Shown: positions 54,027-61,893, numbered from the stretch's first letter. The stretch: 64,000 bases of DNA from Candidatus Kapaibacterium sp. (GCA_026003495.1 BPHK01000001.1:1128579-1192578); one strand, 5' to 3'. Program-made: numbers and translations. Notes: generated by a model not told the origin, from the letters alone.

Positions 54027-55670
54027 ATGAAGCGACTGTCGCTAGCCCTCATCGTGCTGAGCGCGCTGGCAGGACTTGGATGGATTGCTGTGCAGGAAGC
54101 TCCGTACATGCGGCTTGCTCGTGCCATTGAGCTTTTCGGCATGGTGGTCCGCGAACTCAACGAGCAGTACGTTCAGCCCATCGAGACTGAGCAGCTCACC
54201 TACGAGGCAATCGAGCACATGCTCTCTAAGCTCGATCCATACACAGAATTTTACCGCGAGGAGCAAACCTCCGATCTTGATTTTCTCCTCCAAGGGCGGT
54301 ACATCGGAGTTGGGATTCGGCTTGGCATGCTCGATAGTCTCTTGACCGTCATGAGTGTCACCGACGGCACCTCCGCGCATCGAGCAGGGGTTCGGCAAGG
54401 GGATGTTGTGCTGCGCATTGATTCGATCGACGCTGCGCAGAAAGAAGTCAACCAGGTGCGCAAGTACCTCCGTGGTCCGCTTGGGACAGTCGTTCGCATG
54501 CAGCTTCAGCGTGGTGACGATACAATCAACGTCGAGCTCCGCCGCGAGGAGATCCTCGTCCGAAATGTCACGTATGCCGGTTTGCTTCCCGGCAACATTG
54601 CTCTGGTTCGACTCGAACGTTTTTCTCGCCGGGCACCGGAAGAGTTCCGTCTTGCACTTGATTCTCTCCGGACGATAGGTGAACTACGTGGGCTCATTGT
54701 GGACGTACGCGATAATCCGGGCGGTTTGCTCGATGCAGCAGTCAGCATTGCAGAAATGTTCCTTCGTCCAGGCGATACAATCGTTGCAACTCGGACACGT
54801 GGTGGCGCTGACCAGCGTGCCTACGTTGCCCGGGCAATGCCGTATGTGGACACGACGTTACCGATCGTTGTCGTCGTCAACAGCCGCAGCGCGAGCGCAA
54901 GCGAAATTTTTGCCGGTGCTCTCCAAGATCACGATCGTGCGGTCATCATTGGTGATACGACGGTGGGGAAGGGTCTGGTGCAAACAGTTGTTTCACTGCC
55001 GTATAATGCTGCGCTCAAGCTCACCACTGCGCGGTACTACACGCCCTCGGGGCGCTCGATCCAGCGAGTGCGTGGTTTTTGCCAGGATTGCTGGATTCAA
55101 CACGCGCTGGATAGCGAGCAGCAGCGTGTTTATACAACGCGCCGCTACCGACGTCCCATTCGAAGCGGCGTTGGGATCGTTCCGGATTCGGTGTTCGAGA
55201 TTGCCGAGCGCGATAGTCTCCCTTCGGCCATCAGCCGCGCTGCACTGTGGCAATTTGCAACCCGCTATGCACGCCGCATGCACTCGCCACCGGCGAAGTT
55301 CGACCGACCAGGGCTTCTGACAGCGTTTGAGCGTTATCTCGACAGCGCGCAGTGGGAGCAAGCATCGCTGCTCGGCAGGCTCGATCGTCTCCGTGAGCAA
55401 GCCGTTGCAGAAGGTTGGGGAACACGCACGTTGCAACAGATCGAACGCCTTCGGCAATCGCTCAAGGCAGAACGCTCCCGCATAATTTCGGAATCGTCAA
55501 AGGTTATTGCCGCCGCCATCGAGCAAGAAATCTTGTGTCGCTTCTTGAGCGATCGCCAGCAAGTGGCGTTCTTCGAACCGCAGGATAAGCTAATCGCTGA
55601 GGCTGCGCAGTTGATCCGAACACGGAAATATCGCGAGTACTTGTTGACCGCCCATGGCACCGAGCACTGA
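54027..55670 (+). CDS. S41 family C-terminal processing peptidase with PDZ domain
   Basis: This 547-residue periplasmic protease has an N-terminal signal/anchor (about 1-20). The PDZ domain is near 85-175 (T-D-G-T-S-A-H-R-A-G-V-R-Q-G-D-V-V). The S41 catalytic fold has V-D-V-R-D-N-P-G-G-L-L near 230. The serine is in S-R-S-A-S-A-S-E-I-F-A-G-A-L near 285-300, and the lysine is in T-V-G-K-G-L-V-Q near 315. The C-terminal 150 residues form helices. Such CtpA-type enzymes trim periplasmic or outer-membrane proteins. Its stop overlaps the DUF1289 gene by 17 bases. Confidence 0.95.
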   Translation: MKRLSLALIVLSALAGLGWIAVQEAPYMRLARAIELFGMVVRELNEQYVQPIETEQLTYEAIEHMLSKLDPYTEFYREEQTSDLDFLLQGRYIGVGIRLGMLDSLLTVMSVTDGTSAHRAGVRQGDVVLRIDSIDAAQKEVNQVRKYLRGPLGTVVRMQLQRGDDTINVELRREEILVRNVTYAGLLPGNIALVRLERFSRRAPEEFRLALDSLRTIGELRGLIVDVRDNPGGLLDAAVSIAEMFLRPGDTIVATRTRGGADQRAYVARAMPYVDTTLPIVVVVNSRSASASEIFAGALQDHDRAVIIGDTTVGKGLVQTVVSLPYNAALKLTTARYYTPSGRSIQRVRGFCQDCWIQHALDSEQQRVYTTRRYRRPIRSGVGIVPDSVFEIAERDSLPSAISRAALWQFATRYARRMHSPPAKFDRPGLLTAFERYLDSAQWEQASLLGRLDRLREQAVAEGWGTRTLQQIERLRQSLKAERSRIISESSKVIAAAIEQEILCRFLSDRQQVAFFEPQDKLIAEAAQLIRTRKYREYLLTAHGTEH

Positions 55671-55854
55671 GCCAATCGAAACCCCATGTCGAAAAATCTG
55701 CGTACTCGATCGCTCCAGGCAGTTCTGTATCGGATGTGGTCGGACACGCCAGGAAATTGCTGCGTGGGTATTTCTCTCACCCCAGGAGCGGCGCCGTATC
55801 ATGGCGCACTTGCCTGAGCGAATTCGCACGTTCAACCAACCTGAGCGGCAATAG
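55654..55854 (+). CDS. DUF1289 domain protein (small cysteine-rich)
   Basis: This 66-residue protein has the DUF1289 pattern: P-C-R-K-I-C-V-L-D near residues 11-19, C-I-G-C-G-R-T near 25-31, I-A-A-W near 35-38 and R-R-R-I-M-A-H-L-P near 46-54. The two CxxC-like pairs suggest a metal- or iron-sulfur-binding site. The function of the family is unknown. The ATG at 55654 lies 17 bases before the end of the protease gene, so translation is probably coupled. Confidence 0.87.
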   Translation: MAPSTEPIETPCRKICVLDRSRQFCIGCGRTRQEIAAWVFLSPQERRRIMAHLPERIRTFNQPERQ

Positions 55855-55922
55855 AAGATGGGCAACATCCGTCAACGCACCCATGAAAATCAGCGTTAGT
55901 TCTACCACTGGTGGTGTGACGC

Positions 55923-56786
55923 ATGCGCATTACGAAACAATATACCAATCGTGAGAGCCAATCGCTGGACAAATACCTCCAGGAGATTGGCAAAATTGAG
56001 CTGCTCTCGCCGGAGGAGGAAATTGAGCTTGCACGTAAAATTCGGCAGGGCGGTCCGGAGGGCGAAGCAGCGCTCGAAAAGCTTGTAAAAGCGAATCTTC
56101 GCTTTGTCGTTTCGGTCGCCAAGCAATACCAAAACCAGGGTCTGTCGCTTGGCGATCTGATCAACGAAGGGAACCTTGGGCTTATCAAAGCCGCCAAGCG
56201 TTTCGATGAAACGCGGGGGTTCAAGTTCATTTCCTACGCAGTCTGGTGGATTCGGCAGAGCATCCTGCAAGCACTTGCTGAGCAGTCGCGGATAGTGCGG
56301 CTTCCGCTCAATCGCGTTGGTGCGCTCAACAAAATCAGCAAAAAGTTCAGCGAGCTCGAGCAGCGCTATGAGCGCGAGCCGACACCAGCCGAGATGGCCG
56401 AAGAGCTGGAGATGAGCATCACCGAGATCGCAGAGACGATGCGAATGTCCGGGCGGCATCTTTCGATTGATGCACCCTTTGTCCATGGTGAAGAAAGCCG
56501 CTTGCTTGACATCCTCCCGAACGAATCCCAACCGCCGCCCGATGCAGAATTGATCCACGAGTCGCTCTGCTACGAAATCCATCAGGCGCTCCAGGCATTG
56601 CCGGAGCGGGAAGCAGCGGTCATCCGCTACTACTTTGGCGTTGACGGTTGCCCGCAGCTTACGCTCGAAGAAATCGGTGAACGGCTCGGACTAACACGCG
56701 AGCGGGTGCGGCAAATCAAAGAAAAAGCGATTCGCCGCTTGCGCCATGCCTCACGCTCGAAAGAGCTTCGCACCTATTTAGGCTGA
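55923..56786 (+). CDS. rpoD: RNA polymerase primary sigma factor (Bacteroidota type)
   Basis: This 287-residue sigma-70 protein lacks region 1.1, as in Bacteroidota primary sigma factors. Region 1.2 begins [16 protein letters not shown]. Region 2 has the core motif [10 protein letters not shown] and the -10 motif [11 protein letters not shown]. Region 3 follows, and region 4 carries the -35 helix-turn-helix [18 protein letters not shown]. This protein probably reads the TTG/TAnnTTTG promoters found in the window. Confidence 0.96.
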   Translation: MRITKQYTNRESQSLDKYLQEIGKIELLSPEEEIELARKIRQGGPEGEAALEKLVKANLRFVVSVAKQYQNQGLSLGDLINEGNLGLIKAAKRFDETRGFKFISYAVWWIRQSILQALAEQSRIVRLPLNRVGALNKISKKFSELEQRYEREPTPAEMAEELEMSITEIAETMRMSGRHLSIDAPFVHGEESRLLDILPNESQPPPDAELIHESLCYEIHQALQALPEREAAVIRYYFGVDGCPQLTLEEIGERLGLTRERVRQIKEKAIRRLRHASRSKELRTYLG

Positions 56787-56796
56787 GAGAACACCG

Positions 56797-57219
56797 ATGC
56801 CACCAACTACCATGCTTTCTGCCGAGCAGCTCTACCATGAGCTTTATCGGCTTGCCGATGGCGTGCTCTATCCGAGCGAAACTGATGCGCCTGTGGATGT
56901 CCTCCTGTGGGAAGTTGGCCAGCGCGGTGCTCTTACCATTGATGCGCTCTTGGACGCGTTCGGGATCTCCCCACAACAGCCAGTCTCTGATGTTCCACCG
57001 GAGGATTTCTTCGAAGGTGTTACCGATACCTACGATTGGCAAAACGAGGATGAACGTGCAATGACGGAACGCTTCCGCAGAATGAAGGAGCTGTTCTTTG
57101 CAAATGTCACCAATCCCAATCACTACTGGGTCGGGGAACGGAATGTCCATGTCTTTCTCTGGGGACGAACAAGCGACGGTAACTACATCATTTTGAAAAC
57201 CGGCATCGTTGAAACGTAG
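56797..57219 (+). CDS. NuiA-like nuclease inhibitor family protein
   Basis: This 140-residue cytosolic protein resembles Anabaena NuiA, the inhibitor of the nonspecific nuclease NucA. Visible family features are L-A-D-G-V-L-Y-P-S-E-T-D-A-P near 18-31, the F-E-G-V-T-D motif near 72-77 followed by an acidic stretch, and the final V-G-E-R-N-V-H-V-F-L-W-G near 110-121, before G-N-Y-I-I-L-K-T-G-I-V-E-T. It lies 10 bases after the sigma-factor gene and 12 bases before pdhB. A target nuclease is not encoded here, so the function is inferred from family only. Confidence 0.72.
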   Translation: MPPTTMLSAEQLYHELYRLADGVLYPSETDAPVDVLLWEVGQRGALTIDALLDAFGISPQQPVSDVPPEDFFEGVTDTYDWQNEDERAMTERFRRMKELFFANVTNPNHYWVGERNVHVFLWGRTSDGNYIILKTGIVET

Positions 57220-57231
57220 CTGTTCGATCCG

Positions 57232-58206
57232 ATGCCTGTAATGACGTACCTCGAAGCGATAAGCGACGCGCTCCGCTATGAAATGCGACGTGACGAGCGA
57301 GTCTTCCTCATTGGCGAAGACATTGGAGTCTATGGTGGCGCGTTCAAGGTCACGAAAGGATTCATCGAAGAATTTGGTCCAGAGCGCGTGCTCGACGCAC
57401 CGATTTCCGAGGCGGCAATCATCGGTGCAGCAATCGGAGCGGCCCTCAACGGTATGCGTCCGGTTGCCGAGATGCAGTTCATGGATTTCATCACGTGTGG
57501 CTTCAATCAAATCGTCAACGTTGCTGGAACGACGGCGTACCGTTGGGGAATTGGTGTGCCAATTGTCGTTCGTGGGCCAAGCGGTGGGGGCGTCGGAGCT
57601 AATCCCTTCCACTCTCGAAATCCGGAGAACTGGTTCGTACATGCGACAGGACTGAAAGTCGTTTGCCCAGCGTTCCCCGCTGATGCCAAGGGGCTTCTGC
57701 TATCGGCAATCCGCGATGACAACCCCGTTCTTTTCTTCGAGCACAAAGGGCTCTATCGCAAAATCAAGCAGGAGGTACCGTCTGGTGAGTACACCGTTCC
57801 CCTGGGGAAGGCAGCAGTCGTTCGTCCAGGGAATGATGCAAGCGTCATTGCATATGGCTCTGCTGTCCACATGGCGCTCGAGGCTGCCCAGCAATTGGCA
57901 GGTCGTGGTATTAGTGTCGAGGTGGTTGATATTCGTACGTTAGTGCCTTTCGATGAGGAAAGCGTTTTTGCCAGTGTTCGCAAAACGGGCCGGGTACTTA
58001 TCGCACACGAAGCTGTGCTCACTGGCGGCTTCGGTGGAGAGATCGCCGCGCGCATCGCACAGCACTGCTTTGAATGGCTCGATGCTCCTATTGTGCGTGT
58101 AGCTGCATTTGATTCCCCGACGCCGCTTGCGCCAACACTCGAATCAGCGGTTCTGCCGAATGCATCAAAAATTCTCGCCGCATTAGAACAGCTCCTAGGC
58201 TACTGA
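57232..58206 (+). CDS. pdhB: pyruvate (2-oxoacid) dehydrogenase E1 component beta subunit
   Basis: This 324-residue protein has the E1-beta transketolase pattern. The G-E-D-I-G-V-Y-G-G-A-F motif is near 28-38. The active-site region R-V-L-D-A-P-I-S-E-A-A-I-I-G-A is near 51-65, where the glutamate activates thiamine diphosphate. The C-terminal transketolase-C domain includes R-T-L-V-P-F-D near 235. It works with E1-alpha to decarboxylate pyruvate or a branched 2-oxoacid. No pdhA, E2 or E3 gene adjoins. The start is an ATG 12 bases after the NuiA-like gene. Confidence 0.93.
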   Translation: MPVMTYLEAISDALRYEMRRDERVFLIGEDIGVYGGAFKVTKGFIEEFGPERVLDAPISEAAIIGAAIGAALNGMRPVAEMQFMDFITCGFNQIVNVAGTTAYRWGIGVPIVVRGPSGGGVGANPFHSRNPENWFVHATGLKVVCPAFPADAKGLLLSAIRDDNPVLFFEHKGLYRKIKQEVPSGEYTVPLGKAAVVRPGNDASVIAYGSAVHMALEAAQQLAGRGISVEVVDIRTLVPFDEESVFASVRKTGRVLIAHEAVLTGGFGGEIAARIAQHCFEWLDAPIVRVAAFDSPTPLAPTLESAVLPNASKILAALEQLLGY

Positions 58207-58252
58207 TGCAGCGTATTTTCGCGCCTGTTACACTTTTCCGCATGCAAAGTCT

Positions 58253-58546
58253 ATGGCGAAAGTTCTTTTTTCGATGACGTACGTGATTGATCCTGAACAT
58301 CTCGATGAGTATCGGGAAGTCGTCAGTCGCCTCAAGGGCATCTACGCCGAGGAGGGAATCGAATACCACGTCTTCGAGGGGAAGAATCACGAGTTTACCG
58401 AACTAACCATCTATCCATCGAAGGAAGAGTTCGATTCCAGCGAAGATCGCTTGCTCGAACGCAACGACTATAGCGACTATATCGAACGTATCAACCGCAT
58501 GGCACGGGATGTGCGGTACCAGACACTGCACGAAATCGAATTGTAA
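58253..58546 (+). CDS. small conserved-looking protein of unknown function
   Basis: This 97-residue acidic protein starts F-S-M-T-Y-V-I-D-P-E-H-L-D-E-Y. It has mixed strands and helices and a central E-Y-H-V-F-E-G-K-N-H segment. The order resembles small ferredoxin-like antibiotic-monooxygenase-type folds (first strand, helix, then strand), but I cannot assign a family. It lies 46 bases after pdhB; a TATTTTCG sequence at 58214-58221 is a one-mismatch promoter box. Neighbours are pdhB and a lipoprotein, so the context is not informative. Confidence 0.65.
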   Translation: MAKVLFSMTYVIDPEHLDEYREVVSRLKGIYAEEGIEYHVFEGKNHEFTELTIYPSKEEFDSSEDRLLERNDYSDYIERINRMARDVRYQTLHEIEL

Positions 58547-58578
58547 GACTACCGGCCTTCGCTCGTGGAGAAATCGCT

Positions 58579-58929
58579 GTGGCGCGGCTGACCAGAGGCG
58601 TTGCACTGACGACAGGAGTAGCTGCTGCTCTCCTTGTGAGTAGTTGCCGGGCGCTTCGCCCAGCGTCATACGATACACACGCGGAGATTCCTCCACGCAG
58701 AGCACCTACCACTGCTATTGTTAGCGATTCCTCGACCAGCCCTGATTCTGCGACTGGTACTGAACGGCAGAGGCTTTTGCCGCTGCGAGCGTACATGGAC
58801 GAACTTTCGCAGCGTCAAGCTGCGATTGAATCACGGCTTGATTCGATCGGGAAAGATATTGCCAAGCTTCGCCGCTCAGTTGAAGAGATGGTGCGGAACG
58901 CTGCGCACGCCAATACCTCCAGTCCCTAA
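58579..58929 (+). CDS. putative small lipoprotein with coiled coil
   Basis: This 116-residue protein starts at a GTG at 58579. The N-terminal signal is followed by the lipobox L-V-S-S-C near residues 19-23. A Ser/Thr/Pro-rich linker (about 30-60) precedes a predicted coiled coil (about 68-105) with regular hydrophobic spacing. This shape suggests an outer- or inner-membrane lipoprotein that spans the periplasm, but no family is recognised. The gap downstream leads to a hairpin and the tRNA. Confidence 0.6.
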   Translation: MARLTRGVALTTGVAAALLVSSCRALRPASYDTHAEIPPRRAPTTAIVSDSSTSPDSATGTERQRLLPLRAYMDELSQRQAAIESRLDSIGKDIAKLRRSVEEMVRNAAHANTSSP

Positions 58930-58999
58930 TTGAGTCGTTTCCCTCCAGCGACGCGGCAATTCTGGCACGCCGCAAACTCCAACAGATGGCCGTAAAGTA

Positions 59000-59042
59000 A
59001 TTGTCCCTTCCCCGAGCTCGTTCGTGCCGCGGAAGGGACAAT
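59000..59042. terminator. strong hairpin between convergent lipoprotein and tRNA genes
   Basis: A 12-bp perfect repeat (ATTGTCCCTTCC at 59000-59011 and its complement at 59031-59042) encloses a 19-base loop. It lies between the lipoprotein gene and the minus-strand tRNA, so it could end both transcripts. No U-run follows on either strand. Confidence 0.5.
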
Positions 59043-59083
59043 CGTATGTGTAGGAGGTGGAGCTGCGCTCCCCTTGTTCCTTG

Positions 59084-59157
59084 CGCACCCGTAGGGATTC
59101 GAACCCCAAACCTTCTGATCCGTAGTCAGATGCTCTATCCAATTGAGCTACGGGTGC
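59084..59157 (-). tRNA. tRNA-Arg (anticodon ACG)
   Basis: On the minus strand a complete cloverleaf forms. The acceptor GCACCCG (59151-59157) pairs with CGGGTGC, followed by discriminator G at 59084. The D arm contains AGCTCAATTGGATAGAGC. The anticodon stem TCTGA/TCAGA encloses loop CTACGGA, giving anticodon ACG. The T-loop is TTCGAAT. The 3' CCA is not encoded (CAA follows), so the CCA-adding enzyme is needed. ACG requires conversion to ICG by TadA to read CGU/CGC/CGA. It lies just downstream of rpsT. Confidence 0.97.
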
Positions 59158-59169
59158 AGAAAACCGTCT

Positions 59170-59442
59170 TTACGCTGCTGGCGGGGCACCGAAGTGCTTG
59201 TTGACAAATCGCGCAAGAGCGGACTTGCGGTTTGCCGCCGTGTTGCGGTGAATGACGCCACGGGCAGCGCTGCGATCGATAATCTTGGCTGCTTCGTGAA
59301 GGAGACGTTCAGCTTCTTCCAGCGTCGTAGCACGGCGGACTGCTTTCGTTGCCCGCTTGATGAGCCACTTCCACTGGCGGTTATACTGATTGTGCTTGCG
59401 CGATTGTCGAATTCGCTTGAGCGCGGATTTATGATGCGCCAT
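59170..59442 (-). CDS. rpsT: 30S ribosomal protein S20
   Basis: This 90-residue basic protein has the bS20 pattern: H-H-K-S-A-L-K-R-I-R-Q-S-R-K-H-N at residues 3-18, then long helices and the conserved end G-V-I-H-R-N-T-A-A-N-R-K-S-A-L. It binds 16S rRNA early in 30S assembly. It is followed by tRNA-Arg after 12 bases, and a TAnnTTTG element lies 27 bases upstream, shared divergently with mgtE. Confidence 0.97.
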   Translation of the reverse strand: MAHHKSALKRIRQSRKHNQYNRQWKWLIKRATKAVRRATTLEEAERLLHEAAKIIDRSAARGVIHRNTAANRKSALARFVNKHFGAPPAA

Positions 59443-59468
59443 ATGTATGCTTGCGTTCGTTCGGAGTG

Positions 59469-59476
59469 CAAAAATA
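59469..59476 (-). promoter_or_regulatory. TAnnTTTG promoter element for rpsT
   Basis: Minus-strand TATTTTTG lies 26 bases before the rpsT ATG at 59442. No clear TTG -33 box; a TTTC at a plausible distance is the nearest candidate. Confidence 0.5.
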
Positions 59477-59520
59477 CAGAAACGACAGGAAATTCACGCT
59501 CTACAACTCCAGAGGCGGTC

Positions 59521-59528
59521 TATTTTTG
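59521..59528 (+). promoter_or_regulatory. TAnnTTTG promoter element for mgtE
   Basis: TATTTTTG lies 24 bases before the mgtE ATG at 59553. It is 44 bases from the oppositely directed rpsT element, so the 110-base gap holds two outward-facing promoters. No obvious -33 TTG. Confidence 0.5.
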
Positions 59529-59552
59529 CAACGAAAATTTCGTCCGACAGTG

Positions 59553-60932
59553 ATGCTCAAAGAACTGCTTCTACCAGAGATTCACGATTTGATCGAACAG
59601 CACGAATGGTCGCTGCTGCGGGAGGTGCTTCAATCGTGGTCACCAGCAGAAATCGCCGAACTAATGCTGAGCATTCCGAAAGCAGAACGGGTCTTGCTCT
59701 ACCGAGCACTCCCACAAGACTTAGCCCACGAAGTGTTTGCCTACCTCGAGCCGGATCAACAAGTCAATCTCCTCCGTGAATTGACCGATAGCGAAACGCG
59801 GCAACTCCTGGCGGCGCTATCCCCCGATGACCGCACAGCGCTGCTTTCAGAGCTTCCTGGGCACGTGACCAATCGGCTGCTAACGCTACTGGATCCGGAC
59901 GATCTCCGCGAGGCGCGGTGGTTGCTTGGCTATCCCGAGGAAAGTGTCGGGCGGCTGATGACGCCCGATTTCCTTTCACTTCAGCCTGGATGGACTGTTT
60001 CGGAAGCGTTGGACTACATCCGTCAGCATGGCAACGATAGCGAAACACTCAACCGGCTCTACGTCTGCGATCAGAACGGACGGTTGCTCGGTGCCGTTCG
60101 GCTTCGGACGCTCATTTTGGCCGATCCGTCGGCGACAGTCGGCGAGTTGATGGAAGATACTCCACGCCTTTCTGCATTCGACGATCAGGAAGCCGCTGTT
60201 CGCATGATGGAGAAGTTCGATCTTTCAGTCCTACCTGTTGTTGATTCTAACGGCATTCTTGTCGGCATCGTCACATTCGATGATGTCCTCGATGTTGCGG
60301 AAGAGGAAGCAACCGAGGATATCCAAAAGCTCGGTGGGATGGAGGCTCTTGATATCAGCTATCGTGCGACGCCGGTCACCGTGCTCATTCGGAAACGTGC
60401 CGGGTGGCTCACAGCACTTATGCTCAGCGAGATGCTCACAACGACGGCGCTGACGTTCTTTGAAAAGCAAATTGAGCGAGCCGTTGTGCTTGTCCTTTTC
60501 CTGCCACTGGTGATTTCCTCAGGAGGAAACTCTGGTTCGCAGGCAGCAACGCTGATAACGCGTGCATTAGCGCTCCAAGAGATCTCCTTCCAAGACTGGT
60601 GGCTTGTGCTCCGGCGAGAGTTATTCTCTGGCCTTGCGTTGGGAAGTATCCTTGGCTTGCTTGGCTTCCTTCGGATCGAGCTGTGGACACTACTATTCGG
60701 CCATATCTATGGTGAGCACCATTTGCTGATAGCACTGACTGTTGGCGTCGGTCTTGTTGGGATTGTGCTCTGGGGAACCACAATCGGCGCAATGCTGCCG
60801 TTGCTGCTCTATCGGCTTGGATTCGATCCAGCGACATCCTCGGCACCGTTTATCGCAACGCTGGTGGACGTAAGCGGAATTATCATCTACTTCGCTGTTG
60901 CCATGCTCATACTCGGTGGGACGTTGCTATGA
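59553..60932 (+). CDS. mgtE: magnesium transporter MgtE
   Basis: This 459-residue protein has the MgtE order. The N-terminal helical domain is at about 1-130 (repeated L-L-x-L-L-D-P segments). Two CBS domains follow at about 130-255 (R-L-M-T-P-D-F-L and V-G-E-L-M-E-D). Five membrane helices are at about 290-455, with the pore region L-P-L-V-I-S-S-G-G-N-S-G-S-Q near 325. It is a Mg2+ channel gated by cytosolic Mg2+. The ATG at 59553 follows the TATTTTTG element by 24 bases, leaving no room for a magnesium riboswitch. It is ATGA-coupled to murQ. Confidence 0.95.
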   Translation: MLKELLLPEIHDLIEQHEWSLLREVLQSWSPAEIAELMLSIPKAERVLLYRALPQDLAHEVFAYLEPDQQVNLLRELTDSETRQLLAALSPDDRTALLSELPGHVTNRLLTLLDPDDLREARWLLGYPEESVGRLMTPDFLSLQPGWTVSEALDYIRQHGNDSETLNRLYVCDQNGRLLGAVRLRTLILADPSATVGELMEDTPRLSAFDDQEAAVRMMEKFDLSVLPVVDSNGILVGIVTFDDVLDVAEEEATEDIQKLGGMEALDISYRATPVTVLIRKRAGWLTALMLSEMLTTTALTFFEKQIERAVVLVLFLPLVISSGGNSGSQAATLITRALALQEISFQDWWLVLRRELFSGLALGSILGLLGFLRIELWTLLFGHIYGEHHLLIALTVGVGLVGIVLWGTTIGAMLPLLLYRLGFDPATSSAPFIATLVDVSGIIIYFAVAMLILGGTLL

Positions 60933-61867
60933 ATCGCGCGCTGTTTGAGCAAATCCGCCAGCTCCGCACTGAACAGCCTAACCCTGCATCAGCTGCAATG
61001 GATGCCATGGCTACCGATGATTTCCTTCGCATGATGAACGATGAAGATCAGAAGGTGGCACTGGCTGTTCGCGAGGAAATCCCCCAGATTGCAGCCGCTG
61101 CAGAGGCAATTGCTCGCGCATTTGTCCGTGGTGGGCGGCTGCTCTACGTTGGCGCAGGAACCAGCGGGAGACTCGGCATCATGGATGCAGCTGAATGTCC
61201 CCCAACGTTTGGAGTCCCACCGACGATGGTCCGTGGAATTATCGCTGGCGGCCCTCCGGCGGTATTCGCAGCGCAAGAGGGCGCCGAAGATGATCCTACT
61301 GCTGGCGCAGAAGCGTTGGCTGCCGAATGTGTTCGCAGTTGCGATGTCGTTTGCGGCATTAGTGCTTCTGGACGGACGCCGTTCGTCCTCGGCGCGCTGG
61401 AATACGCCAAAGTATGTGGTGCGGTGACTGTGCTGGTTACCACCAATGACCGCCGTCAGGTGGAGCAGTTCTGCCCATCGGCCGACATCATCATAGCGCC
61501 GAACGTCGGACCGGAAATCTTAGCAGGTTCGACACGGCTCAAATCGGGGACTGCGCAGAAACTGGTGCTCAATATGCTCTCGACTGCAGCAATGGTTCGC
61601 ATCGGCAAAACCTACGGCAACATTATGGTGGACGTCCAACCGCTCAGTGCAAAGCTTCGCGAGCGGGCCTGTGGCATCGTGATGCGTATCACGGGTGTTG
61701 ACTACGAAGTTGCTGCCTCGACGCTCCAGCAAGCTGGGGGAAACGTCAAAGCTGCTTTGGTGATGTTGCTTGCAGGGTGCGATGCATCACGTGCCCAGAC
61801 GCTCCTGCATGCAGCTGCAGGGAGTGTGCGCCAGGCAGTGCACTTGCATAATGGAGCAAAGACCTAA
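60929..61867 (+). CDS. murQ: N-acetylmuramic acid 6-phosphate etherase
   Basis: This 312-residue SIS-domain enzyme has the MurQ signature. G-A-G-T-S-G-R-L-G-I-M-D-A-A-E-C-P-P-T-F is near 72-92, and G-P-E-I-L-A-G-S-T-R-L-K-S-G is near 188-201. It cleaves the lactyl ether of MurNAc-6-phosphate, giving GlcNAc-6-phosphate, in cell-wall recycling. Together with Mpl (32.5 kb) it suggests that this organism recycles its own peptidoglycan. The ATG overlaps mgtE by 4 bases. Confidence 0.96.
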   Translation: MNRALFEQIRQLRTEQPNPASAAMDAMATDDFLRMMNDEDQKVALAVREEIPQIAAAAEAIARAFVRGGRLLYVGAGTSGRLGIMDAAECPPTFGVPPTMVRGIIAGGPPAVFAAQEGAEDDPTAGAEALAAECVRSCDVVCGISASGRTPFVLGALEYAKVCGAVTVLVTTNDRRQVEQFCPSADIIIAPNVGPEILAGSTRLKSGTAQKLVLNMLSTAAMVRIGKTYGNIMVDVQPLSAKLRERACGIVMRITGVDYEVAASTLQQAGGNVKAALVMLLAGCDASRAQTLLHAAAGSVRQAVHLHNGAKT

Positions 61868-61893
61868 TCGTCTTGCGCGTTTGGTTCAATTGC

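Noticed and set aside
58930-59083. Possible 4.5S/SRP RNA or other ncRNA
   Set aside because: The hairpin lacks the SRP tetraloop and conserved asymmetric loop; a convergent terminator explains it better.
59466-59552. Magnesium riboswitch upstream of mgtE
   Set aside because: The promoter box lies only 24 bases before the mgtE start, leaving no room for a structured leader.
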